Below are positions 1 to 12,640 of a DNA stretch of 64,000 bases, piece by piece (position 1 is the first letter of the stretch; each line of letters opens with the position of its first letter). This DNA is from Acheta domesticus (Eukaryota > Arthropoda > Insecta > Orthoptera > Gryllidae), in the NCBI GenBank assembly GCA_031308135.1, contig JAHLJT010000631.1:260874355-260938354 (forward strand), in the 5' to 3' direction. A program made the position numbers and the translations under genes. The notes below the pieces were generated by a model that was not told the DNA's origin, did no database searches, and was given only the letters and a program-made list of their open reading frames with translations.

Positions 1-2129
1 TATCATCATTTTCAATATTTGACAATCTTAATTAAGGCGATTTGATAAATATGTGAATCGAAGAATCATAATTTTGGTCATTTTGTCCGAGTAACAAATG
101 AAATAACGCTATGTCGTGCGATAATTTTCCGATCGTTGCAAAGTTTTCCACTCGGCGATCAAAGGTCATTGTGAATCTTGCACTGGGTGAGCAGCAAACG
201 CGTTGCAACGTGATAATGCACACGCAATTAACCATGTTACAACCATGTAACTCAGATTCTCGAGAATGTTTCAAGGCCAATGACTAGTTTTAACGCTCCG
301 TAATTGTATTTCAGTAATTGTTCCTCTGTCGCGTTATGTCTTGGCGCTTGAATCATGCAGAAAACGAAAAATTGTCTTTCACACAGCTGAGAACCTTTCT
401 AAATTTGGAGGCAGAGATTTGTGAGGGAACTTCGGACTGATGATCAATTACAGGAAATAGAAATTGTAATTGAAAATAAAGTCGAAAACAATAATTTCAT
501 TTCATATTTGTACGGAGTAATTTTGGAAATAAATGGGGAGATACATTAAAAGCATTTACTGTTAACTGTGTTTTAATAATTATTAATTAAGGATGGAGGA
601 AGCATTAACCACAAAGTTACAATAAAAATTTAATATAAAGAATAAACAGGAATTCACGTGTATCAGGACTAATTTATCCCATCTTCAGTGGCCCCATACA
701 GATGAAAATAAGCGAACGAATTGAATTAACATATGTGTATTTAAAAACACAGGAATAGTAATAAACACTGTAAAATTTATAGCAATAGAATATAGAAATA
801 CAATAGAATATATATTTATATAATAGAATTTTTCTATTATACAATATTTTTCTATTTATACAATAGAATATAGAAATACTTGTACTTGTTCACTTATTTT
901 CATCTCACTTATTTTCAAACATGTATATGACTGTTTATTCTTTACACTAAATATACATTGTAATACTGTGGTCGATATTTCTTCGATCTTTAACTAATAA
1001 TAATTATAGATTACCACAATATCTCTACCGCCACCACGGAATGTATGCTTTAATAAATATTTTATTGCTCGCACATACAGTATTTGTTATTCTTTCAGAA
1101 TCTCTCTTTGGGGTTTTACAGGGTGATTCAGTTCTGTTGCTAATACACAGAGACCTTATCCCGTATGTAATGTAGAGACTGGATGTTTCAAAATTGTATA
1201 TTCTTCGTCGTGTAGTTTTGTAAATAATTAACGTTGAACTTTGGAGTATGCGCTTGTGCTCGAGTAACACGGACTACGGCAAATGAGCGAGCGACTTCAC
1301 CTCGCGTTGGCGCTCGCCACTTCTCTGGAAAATTAAGATTTTAATACTATCCGAGAAGCGCCGGAGACGAGCACAAGGAAAAAATCGTGCGAGGTAAACG
1401 CGTCAGTCCCTCATGCGGAGAGATTACGACTTTTCCTTTTCCATCGGGATCATCACACTCACAGTAGACACTTACAACGTCGTTTTCAATTCTCTAGGAA
1501 TTTTCTGCGAAAAAGAGGCATTCAGTTCCTGAATTATATAAGTCAGGTGCTCCCGACGCTTTTGGAGCTGGGGTTAATGAAAAACCGCGTTTACGCGCCC
1601 CAAGCCGTGTAACCGGATGGGGAATTGAAAGCGTGGCGGCAGAAATATACAATCCGGCAAAATTGTCTGTGTCACGGAGGCCGTGCCGCGCCGATACCTC
1701 TCTTGCATTCACGCAAGATGAGGCCATTCTGAACACTCGAACACACTCTGTTTCACGAGGTGAAAATGTGACATTTTGGCTGGATACCCAAATATGATAA
1801 ACCATCCCAAATAACACCTGAATAAGTTTTGTCTCTTCCTTTACATATTCGTTATACAAGTAGACAATAGTAGCAACAGCGAAGAATACTTAATGGAATA
1901 TTTGGGCTACCTTTTTTGCAAAAATGACCAATGACAAAAACCCATTTTTTTCAAAATTTTGAAAAGGGCTTACACTTTTTCCTTTTGCACTCATGAATGA
2001 CTTAGTGCTCTCTGTCACTCGGGTCCTGAATGTGCAACGAGGACTGAATCATCCTGTATTCTTCGTCTTCTTCTTCGCAAAATGTTGGCTTCCAGTGGCA
2101 CTTGAGAGCCAGTCGCTAACCGCGCCGTT

Positions 2130-2310
2130 GTCCTCGTGTGTTAGCGTCGCGGGCGAGGCTGACGGCAGCGCCGCGGCGCTGCGCGGAGCAAGGGCACCTT
2201 GTTGCTCGCGCCTGTTGCGCGGCGCGCACCGCCCCCCTTCGTGACATCTCCCGCCCCCCTCTGCAGCCCCCCTCCGCCCCCCTCCGCCCCCCCCCCGACC
2301 TCCATGTGCA
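2130..2310. other. Short GC-rich island
   Basis: This is CpG-rich DNA ending in a C-rich stretch with CCCCCCTCCGCCCCC units (2255-2300). It resembles the 56.9-kb heptamer in miniature. No gene signal. Confidence 0.65.
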
Positions 2311-2584
2311 ATATTCAATCTCTCTTGGGATGCTTGTGACAGCCGAGACTACAAAATCAAGAACAGCCTTGTCTGAGAATAACGCGAAGTTTTTATCTCT
2401 TGTTAGTCTCAACCCTCTGTTATCATGAGTGACCTTACAGCTTTTGAAGACATAATGTAGACAGTACTAAAAGGGGGTTTAACAGCACAATACGCGTTGA
2501 ACTGAATGAAATACATTGCATTGTTGATTTCAATGCTGCGTTTTTGCCAGTAAGAAATCCCTTTAATCTTGGCTGCAAACTGAG

Positions 2585-3055
2585 AGATCCTAAGGTTCGG
2601 GTCCTAAGGGCGGCAGGATTTGCAACACGAGCTACATAGCTAGGTCGAGTTCTGTCGCTGTCTGGAGAAGATTTCTAACTGCCGGCTGCTCTAATCGGTA
2701 TTTTTCCATAGTTTCTCCAATCAACATCAGTCAAATTCCCGAGCAGTACCCCCAACAATTGGGCAACGGAAGACGCGCGATCTTTCCCTCCTCTTCCTTG
2801 TCCTCTTCTCATCCCTTGCTTACATGCGCTGCACTACCACTCTCTCTCGGGAGTTCAGCGCTCCCGTCTGGAGCGGTGTCCCGCTGGTGGGAGATGCCTG
2901 GTTGGGGAATATCTCGCAAGCCGACGGGTGGGTCGGCGCGTGATCTCGCCATCCAGCGGGGGAAGACCACCGCCACCTCACACGATAAAAATACGCATTC
3001 CACTTACGGGACCAATAACCTTAGCAGTTGACGCGCTCGGAATCACTACAATCAA
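2585..3055 (+). mobile_element. tRNA-derived SINE, family A
   Basis: The head contains a pol III B-box-like GGTTCGGGTCC (2594-2604). The body shares blocks with six other segments of the window: GCCGGCTGCTCTAAT, AGCAGTACCC, CGCGCGATCTTTCC and TTCCTTGTCCT, then CA-rich sequence. The 3' end has the conserved ACGGGACCAATAACCTTAGC. It is about 470 bp and full-length. The element is non-autonomous and depends on a partner LINE I cannot identify. Confidence 0.75.
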
Positions 3056-4352
3056 TCACTGTCCGTCGCACACGTCTCCCCGGCTCGCCACAATTGCTTT
3101 CCAGCTGCAGCGCGACCTGCGAGGGCAAAGCGCTGCGCAACGCCGCACATTCGCGTCCGGTTACAATCGACTCCCGCTTTAACGTCCCTGCAGGTTATGC
3201 ATCGCAGCGTTAAAGGCGTCGTTTCGCTGCTTTAATTGCCCAGTTTCTTCGGTTTTTAGTATTTATTTTTCGAAAGAAGGAAAACCATCAACAGTTTTCT
3301 TTCTCACCTGCAGCACACAAAAACGCTGATTCAATGCGATGAAAGCAGTTTCCTCATACGTGTATGTGTGGAGATGGCTTTTTATGCAGCGTCTCGCTCA
3401 GAGAGCAGGCGCTGTGTTTCTTTAAAGGTTACGTTCGCTGTCGCCGCTCCTGCGGATCGGAGCGGATGGAGTGATTGCGGGTACGATGATGGAGTGTGGT
3501 CATGGTCTCGTTTGGCGGTAATGGCGCCATCTGCCTTAGGAAGGCGGGGCACCCCTCTGCCATTGACAGGGCATAGACCTGCCCTTGACCTTTCGCAGAG
3601 GTTGTCTGAAGGACGCTCGTCTAGACTAGTGCGTTTCTTTAGGATTTGCGAGCAATTACGTGGAGGCTTGTTGGTAAAGATCACTTGAGCTGTCGTTTCA
3701 TCTGGGCAGAAACGTTACAAACCTGCACTGAAGACAGTTGCAACGCGGCAGAAACAATACTCTATGTTTCAATAAACTTGTTTTTTATGATATAATTACG
3801 TCGACTGTTTGAAATGTATGAAATGAGCATCATAAACCTCGACATTTTTCAAAAATCAATTACTTAAGTGGCAACTAAATCATAAATCATAAAGCAATAA
3901 CTGACTTTTTGGCATTTCAACATTTTCTAAATATTTAAAATTTTCTGAATAAAATTAAGTGTACCTCATTGTAAAAAACTCTATTTTAACACTTATTTGT
4001 TATTTTCTTCCTACATCTGCATATGTGAAAATGACAGAATTTTTGGTTACAGTTACATTTACATTATATCTTTTGAACCAATTCATCTAAAAGGCTCTTG
4101 TGTTTACTAAATGCTCGAGAAAAGTTCATTATTTAACGTCGCTTTCACTGAAATAAAAGTTTCTAAGATTATTTACGCGGCAAATCTGTTTGGTTTTCTT
4201 ATCCTGACGAGTTGACTATATTGGATTAATTTCGACCTTGATTTCTGAAATATATGACTTTTTGACATTTGTCCCATTAATACTCAAACTACTCAAGTGA
4301 AGATTTTCAATTTTTTGGAAAATTTAAAAAATTTTGCAGATGTTTATTATTA

Positions 4353-5080
4353 AGAACCGAAGCATGGAAATGCTAAAGGATCTAAGTGCCATTTTCGTCA
4401 AAAATTACTTTTGTCTAGTAAACGAACGTATGTCCCGATGCCCATGCATTGCACACAGAGCTATGTACCAAAATCCCTTCCTGGTGGTTCTTTTCGTCTT
4501 CAGCAGATTGAATTGGTGGTAAGTCCCCTCTACCGTGGCGCAAAAGGAGCTATGTGCCATTGCTCAAAGGAGCTATGTGCTATTGCAACATACCGTTACT
4601 GTTGCGAAAATTGCATCAACGTTCCTATATGGGCTTCTCACAACAGAACCACATCCCAAGGCGAAACGGGATGATTTGAAGAAAATGTTACCTTATATTT
4701 CCGAAGAAAATAAAGCATTTTTAGAAGAATTAATTTCTGATGAGCATTTTCATACGCTGTAATAAGTTTGTGAATCACTTGTAATACAATATATGCTATG
4801 TAACTTTGCAGATTTCAATTGGACATAGCTCCATTTCATGTTCCCTTCACGTCACATAACTCTGTCTGAAAATGGCCCATCACAGAAATAGTTTGTGGCC
4901 TATGGCAACTAAGATAGAGGTTGGCAGTATATCTGCCAAATGAAAAAATACAGACTGAAGTTAGGTTCCGTTTCATAACTTGCTAGGTGCAATTATCTCA
5001 ATGATAGACAGTTTTCTTTTAACCCTGAAAAAAAGTGATTTTGGCACATAGCTAATTTAGCATTTCCATGCTTCAGTTCT
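4353..5080. mobile_element. DNA transposon-like element with ~25-bp TIRs
   Basis: The left end AGAACCGAAGCATGGAAATG (from 4353) is matched by the complement of the right end, AGAACTGAAGCATGGAAATG (from 5080). Similarity continues weakly for ~20 bp more (AAGTGCCATTTTC against ATGTGCCAAAATC). The motif AGCTATGTGCCA recurs inside (near 4458, 4549 and 4570 in related forms). A plus-strand frame ending at 4762 closes with DDLKKMLPYISEENKAFLEE, which looks like a real protein C-terminus. I do not recognise the family, and no target-site duplication is clear. Confidence 0.6.
4535..4762 (+). pseudogene. Short open frame inside the TIR element, possible transposon protein remnant
   Basis: The frame spans 75 codons. 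Its last ~35 residues (KAKRDDLKKMLPYISEENKA, then FLEELISDEHFHTL) are charged and amphipathic, unlike the random AT-rich frames nearby. The first half overlaps the repeated AGCTATGTGC motifs and is probably not coding. It could be the C-terminal remnant of a transposase or of a captured host exon. No motif lets me decide. Confidence 0.35.
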
Positions 5081-6361
5081 ATTTTAACGATATCTAAAAA
5101 GCACTAGATTTAACTCCCACAATGTTTACCAAGTTTCAATTCAAAATCTTATAAATCCGACAGAGTTATGCATAACACATTAATCCATTATCCATTGTAG
5201 AGACACCCCGATTTTCGGATCAAAATTACACGTTCTACATTCTTACAGCCAACACCAATCTTAAACATCTTTGGAACAGTACTAAAATACCTTAATCCTG
5301 ATGTGAGTACGAAGTTAAAAAAACTTAAACACTAAGTTTAGGACCATAAATTAGAGATCGTATCGATGCGATGATTTCAGTACTTTTATTAATTTACTCC
5401 CTCATTCATTCCAAGTATAAATTCGTAATACGGCATCACGTATATCTGTTCATAAGAAAGCGTTTTACAATCTACACAAAACAATTGATGAAATCCAACA
5501 TATATTGAGGTTCTTTAAAGTAAGTGATGCATCAATATTCTAAATTATCAATTAAACATTACAAAATTCTAAAAATATTTCGGAATTAGAAGACGCCTGC
5601 TTCACTCGTATTGCTCTATATCTTCGTCTGCTTCCCCAATGACAGGGTCTGTGCTACAGTTGATCTTTCAATACTTCTGATTACTAAAAGACTTGTAAAT
5701 TGCTGTCGCGTGCTAGTTTTCGAAGCAAGCGTCACGGCAAAGAGACAGCAGTTTCCAACATCATTTGAATTAGAGAATATCTTATGCTCAATTCCTATTC
5801 TGAAATGAGGTTAAATGTTATGATATGACGCAATTTAACGCAAACGTTTCGAGAAAACCAGTGTTAGGTTGGTGAAATTACTATGCGACCACGGGGCACG
5901 GAAATCTTCGTGAAAAATAGCGAAGAACGTACAAAACGCGATTCCTCTTGCTGGAACATCCTAAGGTGTAATCTTAGAAAGCATGTGCTTTTCAACAACA
6001 CATCGCCTATTGAAGGCACCAAGATGTACGGGAAATTGCCATGATACAAAATTGTTTCTAAAATTCACAATATTTCAAAAATATACTATTACGTTCCGAT
6101 CTGGTTCTGCAGAGAGTCCTAAGAAGGAAATGCTTATTATTGGCACGTATGGGAGCCCACTCTACGCAGGTAGTATTTTCTACGAAAAAAAAATCTCCTC
6201 TTATTTGTGATATAACTAATTAATTCTGATGAGAAATTGATTTAGATTAAAGACTGTGTTTAGTAAAAACATTTACTGAATGGTGTGTACGTACTTTTTA
6301 TTTACTATAAAATCTTTTTCATACAGCCTCCTCTTTCCAGTCAATCACTTTCTCGCCCTTA

Positions 6362-6745
6362 CTCTCTCAGTCTGAATCAGTGAAAAACTACTGATTGAGA
6401 GTGACTATTCACTGATGGTGTCAGTTATAACCCTACCACTGACAATCAGTGAATTCAGCTGAACATATCAGTGAAAATCGGGTCCACTTTTTGAATCAGT
6501 GAAACTTCCCTGTTTGAATCAGTGAAATCTGTGACACTAATTGCACGTGACGACTGAACGATCAGTGAGCGATGGTGGCGCGGCACTTTTACCACTGACG
6601 ACCAGTGAAATGCTGGCGGTCATTATGAAAAGGTTCGCATATTCGCTGATTGTTAGCAAAACTACACATTTGGACTGAAGATATCAGTGACTTGGACTCT
6701 CACTGATTGAATCAGCGACAATTTCACTGATTCAGATTCAGAGAG
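6362..6745. mobile_element. MITE rich in ATCAGTGA octamers, copy 1
   Basis: The 384-bp element has imperfect terminal inverted repeats: CTCTCAGTCTGAATCAGTGA at the left, and CTCTCTGAATCTGAATCAGT as the complement of the right end. It is flanked by TA (6360-6361 and 6746-6747). Inside, the octamer ATCAGTGA or its complement TCACTGAT recurs about a dozen times. No protein frame exists, so it is non-autonomous. TA flanks suggest Tc1/mariner-type mobilisation, but the dense repeats also recall hAT subterminal motifs. Confidence 0.8.
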
Positions 6746-6834
6746 TACGAAGGTACTTGGTAAGAAAAGAAAGTAACGTTTCTTTTTTCTCTATTTGTCT
6801 GCGTCGTCCGCTCCAAACAAAGTCCCGCAGCCAC

Positions 6835-7130
6835 GTGAGGGCGTCGAATTCTCGCGCGGACGGGCAGCGGGGGCGGCGGCGCGCCGAGGGGCGAGCGCGC
6901 GCGTCCCGGGCCGGGAGCGGGCGTCGGCGTCGGCGTCTGCGCGGCCCCAGCGCAGCCTCCTGGCCCCGAGATCAATACGGCCCCCGACGCCCCCGCCCGC
7001 GCCCGCGCCCCCGCCCCTGCCTCCGCCGGGCAGCGCCCGCGGGACCGGGCAAAACGCCGCCGCCGCGTTGCGGGCGCGCGGCCTCCCGCCCGCGGGAACA
7101 CAAACCGCCCGCTCGGAGCAGCCTCTCACG
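6835..7130. other. GC-rich island
   Basis: About 300 bp of CpG-dense sequence include CGCCCGCGCCC repeats near 6985-7020. Frames on both strands are Arg/Pro/Ala-rich and compositional. It begins ~90 bp after the 6.4-kb MITE. Confidence 0.65.
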
Positions 7131-10112
7131 GCGCGAACAACTCTTATTTCAGTTTATTACAGAGAACAACCTAAATGGCGATTTCCTTTTGAAGAGCAAA
7201 CTGATTATAGTATATATTTTGCAACTGGTTTATGATGTTAAGCTTTATTGCATGTGTACATGTTTCGAAATGCTGTTTTTCAGTTTAGGCGGTAGAGTAC
7301 TATTGGAGTGTGTTACAGATCACTCATTACTGGTCACGTAAACATTAACCACGATTCACGCTACGCTATGCAATAATTCGAATAGATGAAAGACTTTCTT
7401 GGAAGTATAGGTTTACTCTATGTCTTAGTTTGGACATAGTAATCAAGTTTCCTATTGTTAAAACGTTCTCCCTCAAATTTGGGCATACGTTTGCAATTAT
7501 ACTGTCTTGGAGAAATCTTATTTACTTGTCCGGAATTCAAGTAATAATTCCGGCTGATATTTCACTATTGCCGGGGCGGAACACTTGTATGTAGTGAAGA
7601 CGCGCTTAATCCTTGACTGTGCGGCGGGTTGCATAGAGTCCGGGGCGGTTGCTTGAGTCGTCATAAACACATAAAATCAACAACTCTCCTGTAAGTCCGA
7701 ATTAATACAAACCACTCTTCAAACACTCCTTTCACTAATAAGAACATAGTCGTACTGATGATTAACGTTCAAACATCATCTTGGATACCTTGGGATGAAG
7801 GGGTTTCAGATATCGTCTGTTTACGCGGAACTAACGAGAGTATTTGGCATTCATGGTGAGAGTGAATATACAATAGCTTATCCCCAGCGTGGGAAGTAAA
7901 AGTAATATCATTATTTAATGTGTCAACACAATGTCGCCAACGCATTGAGCAGTATTTCCTAAACACGCCCTTCCCGTAAAAATTGATACCAATATTATTT
8001 CAAAACAATTTTAGTTTGCTTCAACAGAAGCACATAGAAAACTGAAGCAAGTACCTCGATATTTTTGTTATTTCCCTGGTATTCCTTTTAACTTAGAAAA
8101 TTCGTAGAGCGTTTGTTCTATACTTGTGAGTCTGATACTGATGGCTTTCACAAAAGATTTGTCCACACACGGTGCAATATGGGTAGTATCAAATTTAACG
8201 ATTGCGATCAAAGACTACCCCGTAAAGCAGGAAATATATTTTTTATTCATTTTCCAATGCACATGTTACAACATTTTTTTGTAATGAGAACCTGTCAGAA
8301 AATATCTTTGAATGTTGTAATCCAATCCTAGTATACTCATTCGACATCTGTGCATGGTTGTTCCTCGCTTTATTCTTATAAATTGTTTTCCTAAGAGAAT
8401 TTTGTGGAAACAGGAAACAAAGTTAACTACATCGTGAACGTGTATGTGGACTTACGCATTGAATAAATTATGCGTGTTTTAAATTAAGAGAAGACAGAAA
8501 AAGACAAAAAATGGTTTTGACAATTTCGATCTTCTAGATCTCCGGCGTGGATTTTTTTCTTCTCGGTGATAAAGTTTTTAATGAAAGTTTGTGTTCTGTA
8601 GCCAATTTATTATATTTATATCTGATTGTAATGGTTTTGTTTTCCTCGATTTCCTTTAGACAGACGAAAATGGACCTCAAATGTGGAATATTTGAAATAT
8701 GGACATAATGTTTTGATTTTATCTGATGAACTCTTATAAGTTTGTTGACAAATGAAATCGATTAAAGTACTGATATGGTGAAAACATATTGATTTTTCAG
8801 TATTAATATTTGAAGTACGTAGCTCGCCTTAATCGTCTGTCTTTCCGGTTGCGTAACATTTGTACATTTACAAATCTGTGTGAGTAATATTTTATGCTTG
8901 TTGGCTGCTTACCCAGATTCACGATAATAAATGGCACATTTGAAAAAATAAAGTTCAGAACAGTGCCAAAAGCTTACGCTGTCGTAGAAACACACAGTAT
9001 ATACAGACGGTAATGCATTATTTTTTAATATATTGTTCCCATCTTTCATTACAAGTTTTAGAACAAATAATATTGCCTTCGATTTTAATTTTGTCAGTAC
9101 GAGACTTCTTATCTTCTGAAGTATTACATTTTTGTTAGAAATAATCATTTAAATTAATTTTAATATGCATTAATTGCTTACGAAATTTCTTATAATATAT
9201 CAATATTTAATTGTTCCCTGTGATTTCAATGATGCGATAAAAAAGAAATTCATCCACAAACGCCACATCCAATCTTTGGGAAAAAATAAAAAAAACATAC
9301 ATTAGGATTATCTACTTCAATCCTTCGTTTATTGGACGCTGTGTAACGATTTTTCGTCACTGTAGGACGTCATCTATAGAAACCAACAATTACTGCTTCC
9401 GAACCTGCACTTCTGTGAGCTAGCAAGCATTACTTATTCATGATGATGGTCGATACATTGCTTCGGAACTACATTCCTCGTCCATTTGCTCTCTTGTTCT
9501 CTCAATTAAGTTCCTGCTCTGACTTGTTTCACTTGATTACTCACTCGTGTCCATTCATAATCAGCACTTAGTAGGTGAAAATCTCAATTCTCGTACCTTT
9601 TGAAATACTCGACGTTTTGAAACAATGTAATCAAATAATTGCGTTTTCAAGTCAATGATTTTCAAGAGGCAAACGACGCCTAATTTCTGGAAAATCGAAA
9701 CAATAAGTTTAGGAAAAGTCACTAAAAACGGTGAAATATTAAGTTGAATGAACTGGAAGCGCATACATTTACATGTTAGATAACGGCCAATTAGTAGTCG
9801 TGGGCGAGAATTACTCAATTTTAAAAACGCGCACATGAAAATCCAAATTATTAAACCCTACATTGTGGATGCATTCGGATGCATTCATCGATGCAGACAT
9901 ATGATATATAATAATATTACATGAATGTAATCATGTCTTAAGGATTACATAGCTTGAATCTGGGAAATTCTTGAATTTGTAAGCAATATATTTTGGGCAA
10001 GATTTTAAAATAATGTAGAGGAGTACCTATATAAAACGATCCATTTTTAAATACATTTGAATACATGGGGTAATGCTCACGTGATAAAAGAGTTCCTTAA
10101 ACGAGTACTTAC

Positions 10113-10238
10113 CTTCGGCGAGTTTGTAAGCGCCACCACAAATGACAATGAGCACGGCTCCAAGCTTAGCTGTTGTAAACACGTTCTGCACGCTCGTGGC
10201 CAACGTTACACTGTAGCAATTGATTAGTAATATCACCG
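10113..10238 (-). CDS. SLC7 transporter exon: TM5 region
   Basis: This 126-bp exon (42 codons) lies between acceptor TTTGTTGCAG (10248-10239) and donor GAAG|GTAAGT (10113/10112). With the leftover G of the preceding exon it reads AVILLINCYSV, then TLATSVQNVFTTAKL and GAVLIVICGGAYKLAEG. The NCYSV...VQ..FT.AKL pattern is the hallmark of TM5 and the loop after it in LAT-type transporters. Phase 1 at both ends keeps the frame if the exon is skipped. No further exon of the gene (the TM6 segment) is recognisable in 1-10112, so the next intron is over 10 kb and the gene continues left of the window. Confidence 0.92.
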
Positions 10239-11084
10239 CTGCAACAAAAGAAGAAATCGCAAAAATATATTAAGAATGTTTGTGTTTTGATCTGCAAAAA
10301 CTGACAAAAACATTTCTGGAACTCATATTACATTTCAATAAATGTTGTTACATAGCCACACATTAATTGTTTTAAAAATTTAAATTAAATTTCCGAGTTA
10401 CGATTACCAATTTGCACACACCCAATATTGTATAGCACATTTTGGTCTAACATTTATTCCATTGACTAATTTCCTTATTTGCAAGAATTTTCAGGGAGGC
10501 AAATATCAATTCTGAGTAGTAATAATGATAGTCTATGACGCAGTGTTTAAACAGACTGTCTCTCGCTTTTGCTGTCAATGTTCTCTGCATGCACTGTAGC
10601 AGTTTGCACAGTGCATTCGTTTCTCACTGCAGGGAATATTTCATAGTATGCACGCAAACCAAGTGCTCTTTGCACTTTGAACAACCGCTGTCGATAAATC
10701 TCCCGGTCTTCAATACATTTTCCGTGTCGAAGAGCTGATACTGTAACCGAGCCAGTTCGTAAGGATATAGATTTTGTTTCGGATAGGGCTATGACGCAAC
10801 GCAAGAAATAACTAGCGAAAGCACTGGCAACTTTGAGACATTCATATTGAATAAAGATTTTAACGGAATGTAGTACGTAATATTTATTTTACCATCAAAT
10901 TTATTGAACCAGAATACTTGCAAGAAGAAAAATACATAGGTTAAGTGCCGCACCACGATTTCCAAGGGGGGGGGGTATAAATGTATTGGCCACCCGACTT
11001 GATGTTTTCTTTTAACAAATTGTCACTTATGTTGAATGGGTCATGTGTTGCATGGGCTAATGCTTAGTACAATTTAAGTTGTGT

Positions 11085-11400
11085 GATTATCAATGTTCTT
11101 ATTGTTCCAAACATGTTATATAATCTATTTACGACTTACGTTGTAAAACATATTGTAGCCGTAATAGGTAAAATTGTTTGTCTGTTCTATCAGTTTGTTA
11201 TTAATCACAATTTTACATCTAATGTGGTTCGTTCTTTCAAAGCACATTGATTTTGTTTTCCTAGCGGAGATCTGCAAATTTTGTTTGATTGCCTGTTCGT
11301 TTAGTTTGTGAACTACAACTTTGAATTCATCTTCTGATTTGCTAAATAACTTGGTCGTCTGCAAACAATATGACATTTAAAGGCTTGTCAAATAATTCTA
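11085..11400 (-). pseudogene. Decayed LINE reverse transcriptase fragment
   Basis: On the minus strand, a FADDQVI motif (near 11370-11350) is followed, after a 1-base frameshift (TTT reduced to TT), by SKSEDEF, KLNEQA, ISARKTKSM and VINNKLIEQTNNFTYYGYN. This is the segment just after the catalytic YADD box in a common insect LINE group. A stop follows at about 11125. Only ~100 codons survive, with at least one frameshift, so it is a relic. Nothing of the rest of the element is recognisable. Confidence 0.65.
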
Positions 11401-11504
11401 TGCGAACCATTTTTTGTAATATCTCAGAAAGTAGTATGCGCTGCTGGCACGTGGTGCGGCTCGTGCAACCATTGGAGGGTTGAGCGCGTCTCGTCGCGCG
11501 GGGG

Positions 11505-12040
11505 GTGGGGATTGCAACATCGATGTCGTGAATACATCGATGTTTCTATTAAAAACTTCGATGTTATAAACATCTATATGTTGAATCCGATGTTTTTTGA
11601 ACATGAATTTTCGTACTCGATGTTTTTATTTTTTATATTTTATTTATGGTTGAATAGTTTTTATAATCACAATTTTTAAAAAGTGAAAATATGAAATGGT
11701 AACTGACTTTGTACTACTTTCATCTAGCACACTATCCTTCGCCAGAGATGGCCCTGATGATCTTCCAGATTTCCTTCGTCTTTCATCGTTTTTTTACGTG
11801 GAGGAGCGTTTTATAAGTTTATTTTGAGTTGAATTTTAATTATAAATTAATGTATACGGTCTCTGACAAATTAAATTTCGTTGCGCCCGAATTGAATGTT
11901 TGGGATTACTAAACCAGTTTAAAACATCGATGGTTAAAAACATCAATGGGGTTTGGTCAATGTTTTATTAACATCCATATTTTCATTATGAACATCAATA
12001 TTTGGCAACGTCGAAGTTTTGTTGTCGATGTCGCATCGCT
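11505..12040. mobile_element. Candidate MITE with ACATCGATG subterminal repeats
   Basis: Variants of ACATCGATGTT recur five to six times in 11516-11622, and as inverted or degenerate forms in 11922-12035. Both edges (GCAACATCGATGTCG and the complement of CGATGTCGCATCG) are similar. The interior is unremarkable. Clustered repeats at both ends suit a hAT-like non-autonomous element. Ends and target duplication are not resolved. Confidence 0.35.
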
Positions 12041-12640
12041 AGTGGGCGGGGGCGCCGCCGGTCCCCCGGGGCGGGGGCGGAGGCGGAGGCGGGGCGGGGG
12101 CGGAGGCGGAGGCGGGGGCGGGGGCGGAGGCGGAGGCGGAGGCGAGGGCGGGGGCGGGGGCGGAGGCGGGGCGGAGGCGGGGGCGGAGGCGGAGGCGGGG
12201 GCGGAGGCGGGGGCGGAGGTGGGGGCGGAGGCGAGGGCGGAGGCGGGGGCGGAGGCGGAGGCGGGGGCGGGGGCGGAGGCGGAGGCGAGGGCGGGGGCGG
12301 GGGCGGGGGCCGAGGCGGGGGCGGGGGCGGAGGCGGGTCGGGGGCGGTGGCGGGTCGGGGCGGAGGCGGGGGCGGAGGCGGGGCGGAGGCGGGGGCGGGG
12401 GCGGAGGCGGGGGCGGAGGCGGGGGCGGAGGTGGGGGCGGAGGCGAGGGCGGAGGCGGGGGCGGAGGCGGGGCGGAGGCGGGGGCGGAGGCGGGGGCGGA
12501 GGCGGGGCGGAGGCGGGGGCGGAGGCGGGGCGGTGGCGGGGGCCGAGACGGGGGCGCAGCGGGGCGGGGGCGGGGGCGGAGGTGGGGGCGGAGGCGGGGG
12601 CGGGGGCGGAGGCGGGGGCGGGGGCGTGGGAGGGCGCCGA
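12041..12640. repeat. G-rich GGCGGR hexamer/dodecamer array
   Basis: Plus-strand repeats of GGCGGA and GGCGGG, often as GGGGGCGGAGGC, fill 600 bp. A block including CGGAGGTGGGGGCGGAGGCG occurs twice, at 12214 and 12426 (212-bp offset). On the gene's sense strand it is C-rich. Long Gly/Ala/Arg frames here are repeat artefacts. Confidence 0.9.

Larger units (their letters stand above)
1..10112 (-). other. Intron of the transporter gene (>10 kb, left end outside window)
   Basis: No exon of the transporter is seen here. One SINE, one TIR element, one MITE and two short GC-rich islands are listed separately. The intervals 1-1280, 3200-4350, 5090-6360 and 7350-10110 are AT-rich with no feature I can support. 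The interval 1280-1760 has a more balanced, apparently non-repetitive composition and could hold a regulatory element, but nothing specific is visible. Confidence 0.75.
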
